Of a stretch of DNA of 64,000 bases, positions 15,401 to 30,400 are shown piece by piece. Below the pieces are notes generated by a model, which did no database searches, had not been told where the DNA came from, and was given only the letters and a program-made list of their open reading frames with translations. The first letter of the stretch is position 1. Each line of letters starts with the position of its first letter. The translations under genes were made by a program, and so were the position numbers. The stretch is from Anarhynchus alexandrinus (lineage: Eukaryota; Chordata; Aves; Charadriiformes; Charadriidae): NCBI GenBank assembly GCA_008711295.1, contig VUYV01000004.1:45005-109004 (forward strand), given 5' to 3'.

Positions 15401-18400
15401 TTAGGAAAAAATATTTCACTCCGAGGGTGGTGAGGCACTGGAACAAACTGCCCAGAGAAGCTGTGGCTGCCCCATCCAGGGAGGTGTTCAAGGCCAGGTT
15501 GGACGGGGCTTTGAGCAAGCTGGTCTAGTGGAAGGTGCCCCTGCCCATGGCAGGGGGGTTGGAACTAGATGATCTTTAAGGTCCCTTCCAACCTAAACCA
15601 TTCTATGATTTTGCTAATTTCCTTTTTTCTTTCCTGCCCCCCATAAAGAAACTACTATATTATCAATGCTGTGCTAATCAGGTTGGGCTAAGCTAATCCG
15701 CTAATTCTTAAAAAAAGTGGGCTTTCAGGAAAAAATGCATCCCAATGGGACAAGAAAAACAGGTATTGGTAACAAGTGGGAGCTACCAGTTCCTAAGTTT
15801 TTTTTAAAATCTGGCTTCTAATACTCCATGAAAATACATGCAGGTAAGCAAAGGGATTTTTGTTTAATAGAATTAAGAGTAATGCTGATCACTTACCATT
15901 ATCATCTGCTTGTCCTTTAAAAGATTAGTATCTCTTATCCCATAGGCTCGCAAAAGCTTCTTCATCTCCATCAGTCGGTAACTTTCCTGCAGTAACTTTA
16001 CTCTGTGGACAAATTAGACTATTATCAAGTTATTTGCTACCTACAGCTAGGTGATTTAATCATCATGCTACATCAAATACAGCCCTCCCCCACCCCCCCC
16101 AAGAGAATTCTAATTGAAAGTACACACAAAACCAAGGTGTAGACTGTGGATATTGCCTTACTTGACATGATTCATTTCCAAATGCTGTTTTACCAGCTGC
16201 TCCACTGCTGCACTCCATGGTACCATAGCACCATGCATTATCTGTAGAACTGCATCAAATTTCAGCTATAAAAGGAACATAAAGAGCTTACTTTTCCAAA
16301 AAAGCTTACTTACAAGGTAATCTCTCGAAGTATTGTTCACATGCGATTCACATTTAGGCAAGCATTTTATTTCCCGGCCCAACCACCACTTGCATAAAGG
16401 GCATTCATTATCATAATATGATGTGCCAAGTTAGATTAGAAAATGCTTATAGTAATTTACGACACTGTAGAGCTTGAGTTTCATACATATTAAAGTTGGT
16501 GAGTTTTCCGCGTGATGACATCAAAACTACAATTATATTCTAAAGCAAAGAACATCACATGGGAGAAAATTACTAAAACAGAATAGAAAGACAGCATACT
16601 ATTTTTTCCTCCTCATGTAAAAATGTACTCGTATGCTTATGTAAAAATTATGTGTTTCATTCTGAACTGATGTGTTAGAGCCACTTGATACTTACATCTA
16701 TATCAGAGATACAGCCAATCACAGCTATTGCCTTTGCCTCCCATGCAGTTTCAAATACTGAAGCAGACCGCGTACGACAACGTTCTAGCAAATCCTGTAT
16801 ATTTTGGTAAAGATTATTAGGATATTTGAATTCAGAAAAGATAGGAATATCTTATAAACTAAAATTAAAAGTTTTTTTGACATTAAGGGACAGATTTGGC
16901 CATCTTCCCTTGTATCCGCTCATGCCTTATTACTGAAATAGTAACTATCAATAAGTTCATTGACAGAAGCAAACTAATCTGACAGCTGGTCCTAAAATTC
17001 AAGTGTAAATAAAAATGGGCATCAGATTTGCTTTCTGTTTATTCATGTTTAAATAGCTTTCTTCAAAAGGAAGAAATTATGGATACCTTTATGTACTGTA
17101 GAAGAAGTTCATCCTTTTGTAGATTATGTTTACATAGGTAGGGTTTTATAAACTTCTCCAAAATGGATGGGACAAGCTCCGGTGCCAGAATTTTATCAAA
17201 CATGCGAAACACAATAGTAGTTGCGTTTTCCTGCGCATCAAGCAGAACAATGCCATGTTAGAACATCACACATGTTAGTACATGATCCTTTACATCTCTA
17301 ATAAATAATTCAACATCCAGTGTCCACTGAAATCAATTGAATGATTTCAAGAACTAGCACCTCTCTTTAGTTCAAATAAAAGCTTTCTTTTACAAAGTCC
17401 CTTATTGTTCAGTTGTACTTCTAATTTCTCTGTTGCTAGTGCTTGCTCCACAATAGATGATTTGTAATGAACTGCAAATCCTGGAGTTTAAGCCATACCT
17501 TCTCATAGTATCTTGTCACATTATATATTTATAACCATGGTTAAAGCAAAATTTATAACAAACACAACATACCAAATAGCCTTAGCAGCTAAGCTTCTCT
17601 TGTTTGACTTTAAATCACATGCTACAAGACTCTTCTCCTTCCCAGAACAATCCACTCAATGTACTCAAAAGCACTTTTTGAAGTGTCTGCAGAATTACCT
17701 TTTCAAAATCACAGAGTGCCAGCCTGCAGTTGTATTTTCTGTACAGATTTATCAATTCTTGTAAATCATTTACCAGCTTCTTTAACCTACGTACTTCTTC
17801 ACAGTCAACACATCTCTGAAACAGTGTTTAGAAGTGAAACATTAGAAGACTTGCTACAATCTTCAAGACCATCAAGTGCTGTCATAAACAGGAAGAAAAC
17901 AGATTATTCTCCACATCTCTGGTATAAGACAAGGGAGTTGACTTACAATGCAGCAAGAAAGATTCTAGTAAGATATTAGGAAAAGATTCTTTCTAAATAT
18001 AAAGACAGTGATGCACTAGTAGAGCCTGCAGAGGGAAAAGGGATGAGCATTTCATTCACTGAAAGTCTTAAGGACCTAGGTACAATGTACCTACAGCTGA
18101 CATTTTCTTTGGATTTGGAACGCTATTTTTAATGTGATTTTCCAAGACACCTCACAAACAATTTTTGATGCCTTGCAATCTTGAAGATTTTACGAATATA
18201 CACACTGAACTGTTACCTTTATATGGCATACAACAAAGAAAATCAAGTATGTGTTCAAAGTGGTACTCAGAGCAAATTTTTCTTTTTTCCATTACGCACT
18301 TCGAACACGGGAGGTTTAAGACCGCTGATCTAACTAATGCAGAATGTCAGTATTTCCAATTTTTAAAATGCACAGCTGATTAGCTTTAAGCTTTGTCTTT

Positions 18401-21400
18401 CTCCACTTTCATACTACCACTTTTATGGATGCTAGTATACCTAGGATATATAACATACATAATTAATTTGTTTGCCAAATTCTGTATTCATAACCTTACA
18501 GCTAGATGATTTTTAATACCTGTTTTCTCCAGGACATAGCACATGCTTAATTGCAATTAATTTCCCAAAATTTTGACAGAGGTGAGACACGTTTTTAATT
18601 TAAGTTCATAAGGAGTATCTTTACTGAAATTTAAGTGTTTTGTGGTACTCAGGCTTATTTGTGTACAACAGAATAGTCAAGAATATTATTCATATTTAGA
18701 TTATTAATACATCTGTTAAAGGTATTAATGTTACACTGACTTTTTTTTATAATCTTCAAACCCAAGGAGATTGGAACTCAGTTCCTTCCTTTCAGAGAAT
18801 TAAGGCAATCTTCAACAAAAACAGTAGTGACATAATCATCAGCCATACCAACTCTAGCACAAAGTTTATGTTCTGAAGTCTTTTAGCAGCAAGTTCTTGT
18901 ATTTGCTACATTTCTTACCAAAGGAGTCCACTGGCCAAAAGTTGTCAATCCCATTTCACCTTGATTTTTACTTGTAAAAAAAACCTCTGCCATTTGGAGT
19001 CCATTTTCTGGCCAATTTGCCTGTCCAAAATAATTGATATTAGCAAACTATATTACACAAATAGGAATACAAGACACACAAAATTTCTGCAGTATGACTT
19101 ACCTTATCAGTTAATTCAAGGTTTCGAGCACCTTGTTCCAGCCATTTTGCTAATATTTTCTGAAAAAAATACAGTTGTAAGTAGAGTAAAGTTATCTATT
19201 AAAGCAAAATATGCCATTAGAGATTTGTTTTAAAAGAAACAATTTAAAATATAAACTGTAGGGAAAAGAATTCCCTTAAAAGACAGAGGAACAAGGTTCT
19301 GACATTCAAAAATAAGTCTGTAGGTCTGACTATAAAAATCTTATTCTGAGAAAATTACATTTATTAAGTCAGTCTTACCTGTCCCTTTGGCACAACTCTT
19401 CTTAAGAAAGGGATCACAACATCTTTAAGCCACAAACATAACTCCCTCAAGGGAACAGTGAAATGGATGGCATTAAGCAAGTTCTCCAGCATTTTCTCAT
19501 CAAAGCTGCTTTCAAAATCTGCCTAAAATATTAAAACAGAACAATTACAGATATATAGAGTACATGCTTATCTGATAATTTGGAAAGCAATTTCACTAAT
19601 ATGAAGAAGCAATAGATTTCACAAATACAAAGAGAAAATCTCAGTAATCAGAGACAGCAATTATATAGGCCTGTTCAGAAAAACTAGAGCTTGGTCTTCT
19701 TAAACAAGCAATTGAAACAACTTCTTTGCAAATTACGGTGGCAGGATCATGTCCTATTACTTTAGGGCCTGCTCTATAGTTCTGTCTTATTAAGAAAACA
19801 ACAGACATGGACCTGAAAGTCCTGCACTAAAGAATATAATAGCCCATCGCCACTATTATGAATGTGTCGTTCAGACTAAGGAGTCTATGTGATTATTTTT
19901 AAAGGATTTCAAGGTAGCCAGCAAATGTCCTCTTATAAAATTCTGAGAGCTGTGCTTGCAAGAAAGTCAATGGAAAATTATAACCACCACAGAATAAATC
20001 AAAGAATTGCCATCCTTCAGACCTAGAAATATGTGTTCTGACATCAGAAATACCAGTTTATTCTTAAATCAATAAGAAGTTCAGCCTCCTAAGGAGCTAG
20101 GTGAACAGGTAATCACTATGATAATGGATGAGATCCTGCCATAGAACTTTGCTTCTTTGAGGAGCTGTTTCGTAACCACATCAATCTGATTCTGTTAACC
20201 AAGGCCATAAAATTTAAGAGACTTAACATACTCCATAAAAACCAAAGAGATGTTTATGCCATCTCACCTGATGCCTAAGCCAGAGGTACTGTGCACAAGA
20301 TAAATCTCCTTCTTCTAGCTGAAAAAGGATATTCTTGAAAATGTCTTCATTATTCAAGAATTCTGTCCAAGCAATACCACTAGAAGCAAGAGGAGGAAAA
20401 GAAACTCTGCTATTGTTCTGTGTCAATATTAAAGGAGTTCAGGGGGAGAACTTCAAACCTTTTCTAGCTTGTACTATATGCTGTAAGGGACAACAGTAGT
20501 GTTAGATTGTGTGTGCATAAACATCACACCCCCTCCTATATATGTTAAATAATAAAAAATATGTATATGTACAAGATAGTGCATGTATAACAGATAAAAT
20601 ATGTTTTCAACATATAGGATGACACAACCTCTCTGCATTTTCCCTTCTCCACTGTACAGGATGAGAAACTTCAGGAAGCGAAGGAAGGGTTTAAAGTTTA
20701 ACGAACTCAAATTAAAAAAAAAAACCAAAAACAAAAACAAAACTTATCTTAATTTCAATGGCACATACTTAACCATTACAATTAACTTTACTTTAAATCT
20801 TAAGAATAAAAAAACCAAACCTGAATTTCTCTAGTCCAAAAGCTCCATAGAAAGTTGTAAGCCTTGCTTGAGCTCTCAATACCTGAATGCAGACAAGAGA
20901 TTTAAGGTCAATATCTGGCTTACCAAACAGTCATATTATATGGTTAGAATAACCATCACAAAGAGGAAGAATGGAGGAAAATAAAGACTTTTCAAGAATT
21001 TCAGTTAATCACATATGTAAGTTTGTTTAATAAAGCATTAATTCAAAATTTCTATTGTTTAAACACTTTACACTGTTTCTCCTTGAAGATTGATGAGGCC
21101 TGTCCAGTATACAATAGGACTACAAAAGAAACAAAATTAAATACCTAAAATCACTTAAGAAAGCTTCATTCTTTAATTTCTGGAGCATCTGAAAACTAAT
21201 CTTTCTATGACTGAAGGAATTGCTTACTTCTGAAACCTGTCATTACTGCGGTTTTCTTCCATACTATAAAATATAATCTTGTTTAGACTTTTAAAAAGTT
21301 CAACAGCAGTAGTTTTTAAAACTCTACATCATAATTGTTTATCATATGATACTGCCAATCCAAGAAGTTTGTCCTCACCTCAGTTATGGATACCAGAGCC

Positions 21401-24400
21401 TCATCAGGTGATGGAGCAATGGTTCTATATTCTTTCTTCAAGATCTGAAACAGATACATGAAATGGTTTGGCTGACAAGTCAGTACACGCAGAACATGAC
21501 AGACAGTACTATGAATTTAATAAAGACACAAGCAAAAACTTAGTACCTCTGTAAACTGGCGTCTTTATTTTACTATGTTAGACTGATTGAATTTCTACAT
21601 GTATGCAGAATCAGACAGATAACATGTATCTTTCTGATTCTATCTGATAAGGCAGGAAAGACTAAAAAAACAAAAACAAAAAGTGTGACATATTTTGAGC
21701 TTTTAGTCCTGAAATTAATACTTAAAAGGTACTTAAAAAGACTACTACTCAAAACTAAAAACTTGCTTTCTGATGTGAAAATAAAACTGTAAGCTCTTTT
21801 TTGCCCTTAAGCAATAGCAAGAACAAGGTTGGAACAAGCCCTACTTCTTCTTCATGTTTGGTAACACACAACTTATAATGCATTTACTTTTTGAATGACT
21901 GTAACTGGTTTGAAGTTATCCCCCCTCTCAAGTTGTACAGAAGCATGTAATAGGAACAGATGAGCATAAATAATTAAAACAAATAAACCCCCTTACTCTG
22001 ACTTTAGCGTAGTTCAACATTTCATGAGTGGTTTCATAGAGTGGCCATGGAGCATTTATGCAGTAATCCACAACAAATTGGCTATCCTGTTTGCATAAGG
22101 AAACAACTGACATTAATTCCAAGCTTCTTTATAATTTGAATTACTTTATTAGAGAAAGAGGGTAGAAATAAAAACATACCTGAATTTTTTGCAAATTTTC
22201 TTTGGCTTCATTCACAAGATCCAGCCAGGCCTCCTGACCATAACTCCCCACAGAAGCTGAAGCTAGTTTCTCTAAAATTGTATTTGCTTTCACTTTGTAT
22301 ACAAGCTGTTTAAAAAAAAAAAACACCAACAGTTTTCAGTTCGATGCAATTAAGTTTTAAGCAGACAGTCTTCAACTGAAAACTCTACGGTTTCGTTCAC
22401 AATGTTTTTGAGATAAAGTGTATCCATGTGCATTGAATGATTTCATTACAGAAATGGATTACCAAGTAGTCCCTAACAATTGTGGTATCTTTATTTCACC
22501 AGCTAAGCCTGGGATTTTTATTTAAAAACAAAACAAAACAAAAAAAAGCTCAGGGAACATTCAAACTGTATTATTTGAATAAACCAGTGAACGAAGCCAG
22601 ACTATGTGTTAATAAATGCATGAGAAAATTCTCATCTTATCTTTTTTTTTTTTTAGAAACATTCTTTTCTGCTACTTAAAGGGACAAATGTCCCTTCTCC
22701 TGATCCAGTAGCGCTTATTTTGATCAGAAGAAGTACTTCTGCACCACTTCTCATTGCAAGGTTTGTTAGTTATTGTAAATAAAAACATAGTTCACCATGT
22801 AGTCATCTAATTTTGAAACAGCTTTCAAGTATAGCGCGTTGCTTTGTAAGGTAACATTCCACTATATTTGTAATATTTTTAATACTTTCTGTTGAATTAT
22901 AGGGCAAGAACCTTACTCATAATTTCAGTTATACTAATTAATCTCCAAATGTATTTATCAAGAATGGACAACTTACCTCAACATCTAGTCCAAATTGAAT
23001 AGCAAAATTCTCTGCTTCAGTGAATTTGTGTTTGTGAAGTAAACGACTTAGTCTAGGAGTGAAATAAAGTAAAGTATAGTACTTCAATATAAGTGCAAAA
23101 CCAGAGATAAAACATTAAAATTATAAAACAGTGTTTCTTAGAAACTAGTACCTGTTTTCCGGCAAGGCTTCAGTTAAGCTTCTCATCACAACAATAGAAA
23201 CTGGGCCTTCACAGGGTCTGCAGATGAGAGGAAATGATGGGAATTTATCAACTGTGAAACAACTATATGTAGAAGCAATTTTTATATAATAATGATCTAA
23301 TAAGAAACAAAACAATTATCTTACATCTGATGTTTTTCATTAATTCCTTCCAAGAAGTATATTGTATCCTGTAGCATGCAATAACAGAAATCATTAGGTG
23401 GTAAGGGAAATCAGTCATAAAAAAGCACAACTGTAATGCATTAAGTGTTTCTTAATCTAGAAACAAACTACCGCTTTTCTCTCAGGTAAGTTTGTTGGGT
23501 TTTTTTAAATGCTTATTATGCTATTTCTTGCATAGTTTCCACCGTCTAAAATTTCTGAGGGCCTTAACTAAACAGACTGAAACCACTCTGCTATCCCAAT
23601 TCAATCACCAGCAGCACACCCTCCACACGAGTGAATCATCTTCTCAAAATTACACTCTCTCATTTTGTCCAAGCCATAAGCAGGTCACACTGTATCCATC
23701 TTCACATTTTCTAGAATCTGATCTCTGTTCTACATTCCACAAAGGCAATATATGCCTTGGCATTTCCCACCTCGACTTTATCGTCTCAGATCAAAGAAAA
23801 GGGATATATTAGCTATTATTTTCTCCACTATGTAGTTGCATATATAATTTATTCTGACAAGTGCCTCATACAAGGCAAGCAATTTAATCAGCTTTGCATT
23901 TTATTGCATATTAGATCCCAAACTTACTACATTCACTTTCACAATTCCAATGAAGAGTCAACTGCTTAGATTTCTGACTTGGTATGCACTTCACTTCACC
24001 AGTCCTTATAAAATTCCTAATTCATAAAGTTCCCACCGTCTTTTTTGATCTTCTTTTGTTAAAGTCTTTACAAGGAAGCAGTTTAAACAGTAAAAGAAGT
24101 AGTTTGCTCATGTAAACTTAAATCAATCCCAAATAAATCCAGAGCATTTCCTAAGCTAAGAGAACTTAAAAATTCATACAGCTTTTAGCCGTAACAGCTG
24201 GTTATTAAACCAACACTGGTTATTAAACTCTGCAATAGATCTGGGCCTAGAATTAAACCATTCCATTTGCTATATATTGTACCTTTTTCTCCATCGTTTG
24301 GGGACATAATTTAATCTTTCTTTATACAGTTCCTGCACAGTTGCTAGCACAAATTGGTTCTAATTTAACAATAACACAGTACCCTCTTTAGTAATTATAA

Positions 24401-27400
24401 CTATTAGGACAACTATATTTCTTCAAAGAACAACCACAAAAATAATCAAAACATACTGTGCCAATCCCACTTTGAACAAGTGAAGAAACACTAGATACTT
24501 CCAAAGAATAGAGTGGTTGCATAGCAGGCAACGCAAAAACCATTAGACTTCTCATCTATAAAAAAAAGGGGGAAAACAAACAAACAAGTCAGATTTTTTT
24601 TTCTCATACACTGGTGACAGAGTGGTGTGTACAATATAATTTCTGCATTCTTATGGAGTTAGACAGAAGATGCTATTTTTATAAGTTTTTATGAAAAAGC
24701 AGGTTTCTACAATTTAAGAAAATTTAATGAAGTTTTAGATGTTGTGTCTATATATAGGTTTATTACATATAATTAGACAGGTTTCATTTAAAAAACTGTA
24801 TAACGTTCATCCTGGCATTCTGTTTCAGTTAACTCCACTGACTGTACATGGAAGTAGATACTGACTGTACACAGAGCAGATACTGCTCTAAAGAAACCTG
24901 TGAAGGTATGCAAGACAATAGTAGTTGTGCTGCTCTCCTCTATCTGCTTACCATTAAAAAAAGCAAACAAACCAACCCCAAACCATCCATAAAAAAAAAA
25001 AAAAACAGCTGGGCAGCTTGCCCTGGTCACCACCTTAGGACATCGCAACAGTCCCTCACTCTCTCTATCCTAATATAGGTCACATTTCAGTTTTGACTGA
25101 GCTCCTGAGAACTCTGACTGCTCCAAATATTTAGCCAACTCCTTTTCTTCCCCCGCCCCCTGTCTTTTTTCCCTGAGTGACTGCATAACAATTGAGGAAG
25201 CGAACACAGATAAAGAGATTATACCTGTTTGTTATCTGGTATTGTCATGACTATCAGTTTAACATTGGTGAGCCCTTGACTACAGAACGAGAAAAAAAGA
25301 AAGCAAAATATACTGTATGAATTTTGTGTTAAAACTGTGAAATATTCTTTCTTCTGAGTTTTAGAAAACTTAGTTTTCCATGGAAATTGATATATTTTAA
25401 AACCCATAATGCACCCAAAAATAATAGTGTTTTAGCATGAGCAGGACATACATTTAACTTCTGACATTTTTAAGCTTCTCAAATGGATCTGATTCTTATT
25501 TTTTTTAAACTGTCACAGAGCAGTGGACAGAGCCAAGTGTCTTGTCTTCTAATCTTAAGTGACGTTAATTTCTTTTGCATTTTAACCAATACACGCATAT
25601 CCAGATTTTGGCTTCTCCATCTGCAGAATGAAGATTTTACTATTTATCTATCCGAAAAACAGACTAGCTTTTTTATAAAAGCAGACTTGTAAGCCATATT
25701 ATACACCTTATTTTAGACAAGCATTTCCTAAATGATACAGGTTGCATGCAAGGTTCCTTAGCAGAAACAACAGAGAAACCAGGAAAAAGCGGAAAGCGCC
25801 AAGGTTTTCTTTTCTACAACAGAGCTACGGATACCTACACAGTCCAAATATTTTCTCTTACCAACTAGAAAGACTTCAACAAAGATTTCTAAAAATTCGC
25901 TATCACAGAAAATCAAGTGTTTGTGGCACATTTCCTGTAACGACAGACAACTTTTCAGTTTTCGGAACTGGTGTTAAAATGCTTTACTTACCATATGACT
26001 GAAGAAGAATCTGACACCGTACTTAAAAGAAATTCTTCAATATGTATTAAAGGCCAATCCCAAATTAGAGTAAGAGAATAAACATCCCACATGCTTAGGA
26101 TATTCTAGAGTAAAAAAAAAAAAAAAATCAGATATGGATTTCATATTTTCTTCGCAGAAGACATTTTTTGTCTGTGTTGAGCAGAATATTAACATATCGC
26201 ATAGCTTAAAAAATGACTAGGAGTAGAATTAAAGAAACACAGTAAGATCAAGATCCTCTGTAAATACAAGCATCTTTATTTTATAGAAACATATTTCAAA
26301 GCTATTACTTAAAAATATTTTTTTATAAGCTGGTTCGAGAACATTGTAAAACAAAGACTAAACTAAGTCATTACACATACCTCTGTATCTAAAACAAAGA
26401 GCAGATTGTCAAGGACTTGAAGTTTTGCTGCACCTAAAAAATATCCATAGTCACATAAATTTATTATTTTTCCTGAGAAATGTATTTGAAGCAAAAATGT
26501 ATTAAAACATACAATCAAGCATTGGAAACCCACCGATGTTTAACCTCATGGAATTTCCTAGGTCTGTGAAAAGTTTAGTTTAAACAGAATTGTGATTTAT
26601 GCGTCTAAGTTGAACTCCACAAGTCTGAAGCATAAATTTTGGCTGTACATTTACAAGAAGTGTTCCATTTGGTATATGTGTATTTACTAAAAACAATGAA
26701 ATAACTGAAAACGTCATAGTATTTTCTGCAATTAAATATGCATTTTACACTTGTCTATAAGAAGAAAAAAAGCCTCTTTACCTTCAATCAGACTTGAATC
26801 AGCAAAACTTCGAACAGACACCAGGTTATTGGTAGTGTCTACCTCCCATTTGGAGAGTACATAATCACCTTTACCCTATTAGTGAAGGCAAAGTAAAATT
26901 GGGTTATACATTAGAAATTTGGCCATTGACAGGTGTGCTTCTTCAATTGACCTTTAACTTACAAATACACTTGGAAAGCTGCAAAACTAACAAACTTTAG
27001 TGCCTGTGAATGTTGATATTCAGAATTTTTTTTTTTTTAAGTTCAATCTTTTTCCTTTCTCCTTTCAAGACTAGCCATTACTACAGTAATTGTTACAGTC
27101 AGCATCCCCAAACATTTTTGGCTCTTCTAAAAACAAGCTGTATTTCAAAACATCCACTTTCTATTCTCATTTAACATAAAACCAGAATGAAATGTACACT
27201 GAACCTACTGAGAAAAATTGCATTGAATTCAACAGGCTTCAGCCAATGAACTCAGAAAACTTGTTTCTAGTCCAAATTAACATTTCAAAGTATGTCTATA
27301 TTTTTATTTTTGTATTAGTTTCTGTACTCAATTCATGCTTAAGGGCTTTGTTCAGTTGGGACCTTGACTGTTGCTTTGGTAAGCCTTTGTTGAATGTGAA

Positions 27401-30400
27401 CCTGACTGGAAGACTCTTGCCAACTTTGGCTTTGTCTCCGAGATCAAGGATGAGACTATAAATAGACTAGCCTGTACAGACTAGAAACCACAGCGATTTA
27501 CTAAGGTCATGCAAGCAGGGTGAAAATATTTTTCCCCCATCCATCACAACAGACCAAGTTCTGAAATGACAACAGTTATTTCCTTACAAGAAAAACTACA
27601 GACAGCCTGCACAACTGATAACCTTTAAATTTACAGTGAAGGAAATGAAAGACAGAGAGTCTCAGGGCAAAAAGTTTATTGTCCTCTTTTTCAACCAGCT
27701 AGAAATAAATTATGTTGCAGATCAAAAAATGCCATCACTGATCACAGAAGAATTGTTAGGAACACATTCTTAGTACTTACCCCGATTATCAAATGGAGGT
27801 TGTTTGCTGAGTTACTTATCACAAAATTCTGACAGCCGAGACTGTGATATTCCTCTGTGGAAATGAAAGCTGTCTTTATATGTCCTTGTAACTTGTGGGG
27901 TGGAAGATGAAGGCAAACAAAAGGGGAAGACAAAAAGTTTTTACAATCAGTGGATAAAACCTTGAACTGCTCACTTGTCCACGTACATAAAAAGTAACAA
28001 TCACAATTATGAGATGTAATAATAAACTGGTAAGTTGTCAATGAAATGTACAGAGAAAAGTTTTGTTACAAACTTTGCACTTAATACAGTTTTACAAGTT
28101 AGCAGGTATTTCTTACTTTCTTTGCCGTAATCATATCCATCTTGTCAATTGCTAAATTAAAAAAAAAATAAATTAAAATCAGTGTTAAACTTTTTCAAAG
28201 TTTAAAAAAAGCCACTAAATGTCATACAGGGTAGTTTAATCCTAACCTGACTATGCTGAAAAACACTGCAGCCAGGATCTTTGACAGGGTCTATTTATAA
28301 TGATCACAGTATTGAGTTACAGAAAATTATCTAATAACTATACTTACACAGCATTAAAAATTTAAATTATTCCCAATATTCTTCAGTACAGCTAAGACTA
28401 ATTATGGCTTATAATCCTGCTTCCATAGTATTCAGTAGTCTCTCTAAAGCAGTGACTCAGAGATACATAAGCTAAAGGAATTACTGGACGAATACAAAAA
28501 TAATTTTATTACAGAACTCATCGTATATCAATGTCCCTTCAAAAACAAACTAAGATTACACAGAGAATCCCAACTCAATATCTTATTCCTATTAGAAAGA
28601 TGCATGGAAAAGCCTTCTTGAGACAGCTGTCCCTGTTCAAATGGAAATTCCCAGTGGTCTGTAGATCATCCTACCTTCCTGCGTTTTAGCAAGTGGGAGA
28701 CGTGTAATGCAGAAGAATCCATTGTTTGTGAGAATGAACATATGATAAACACCTAAAAAAAATCCAATACAAATATTTCAAATTTAAGTATTCAAGAGTA
28801 AGTAAAAAGACTACTTGCTTATAAATAGGACAGTGAAATAACTGAAAATAAAAATAATCTAACCAATAGATTGTTTTTTAAGAAATTTGTACATCTTAGA
28901 GTTTTGTTTGAAATTATGACTTTCGCATGCATTCATCAGACTGCAAATCCTGTTTTCATGACAAAACTACATTTAAATACATTATATTGTGACAGAGCAA
29001 GACTGGGAGCTTATAGAAGAACAGGAACTACTAAAATTTGAAGTCTGATAAAAGAAGGAGAGAGAAGGAATCGTTCCTTTTTGAGAATTTTCATATGTTT
29101 AGCACAGTCTCAAAAGAAAGAGGTATTGAGTTCTGAATGTTTGTTTTCTATGACATTTGTAAAATAATCAATGAGACCTAAATATCTTTACAGGAAAGCA
29201 TCTTACCTGCATCTTCATTATCTTTTTCAATAAAGAGATTTAAGTAAGTCTTTTCGCTTGAAGATTTTTCAACCAAAATCTAAAATGGAATCAATATAAA
29301 GACTATTACATTATTATTCTGTATTTATTTGGGAAAAAAACATGGAAATACAGATCTTCAGTTCAAACTTTAAACTTTTTTCTTTCATGAAGAACTGGTT
29401 CTTGTTCATACATGCAATTCCTAAATATATTTTCCTTATTTGTTACTTATGGGAACAAAAGTGTCCCTTTAATCTGTTTGCGTGTTCTAACCAGATGATG
29501 TGTTCAAAACACAAGAATGTTTTTATTTTGATATTTGGAATAAAGAAAAAACAACTTAAGAAATTTTGAGAACAAAAAGTCTTCAGCAAAATTAGAATAG
29601 AAAAAATACTGTACCTTAGTTAGCAAGGTTTGTTTTGATGGTATGTGAATAAGATGGAAATTGCCACTTCTCTCACCCACCACAAGAAACTGTTTTTCTT
29701 GACACATGCCAACTACATCCACGTTAGTATCTGAAAAGTTCCATGGCAAAACATCAAATATTAAGATTGTTTTTTTATTAATAGACATCCATATTTGAAA
29801 CATGGGAATTGGACAATACAGTGTTCCAGATGTCTTCAAAATTATTTATTTTGTTTAAACAAAGTACAGGAAAGGGCATATGGGGAGTGGTTTTGGCATC
29901 CATTATTCCCATTTCAGTAAAAAAATAGCGAGCATTCTAATTAATGTGTACAGAAATACTTAGTTAATTGTATATAGAACAGCAATCACTTTTTATTACT
30001 TAAGCTTTCATTATAATAATTCTCTTTACAGGCTAGTTAGATATGCCAGACACTTGATATATTTTCCTATGCAAACAACATATATATTTTAAGAGTCAGT
30101 TTTAACTTCCAGTGGCATTCCAAAAGAATGAACTTACCAAACTGAATGTGCATCTGAAGAGACTGCCCAGTACTGTCAAGAAGTGCCACTGATCTGTCAA
30201 CAACAATAATAGTGCCATCCCTTGAGTTGCATGCATGCAACTGCGGATTAACGGAGACCTAAGAAGAAACAGGTTGTTACATATAATAAGTGAAACACTT
30301 TAGAAAATATGACAAAGACGCTCTGGTGATTATTAAGAAAAAGAACAACGCAGCTTTGATGAGTTCTACCTCTTCTGAAGATGTGATTTGAAGCAGCGTA

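Noticed and set aside
15130..15528. 132-codon plus-strand open frame
   Set aside because: Unique intron sequence running by chance into a truncated CR1 ORF2 end; not a gene.
16795..17086. KNTC1 intron 26 donor GTATCCATAA as a possible U12 donor
   Set aside because: It lacks the T after ATCC, and no TTCCTTRAY-like branch site lies near the acceptor; an ordinary intron is simpler.
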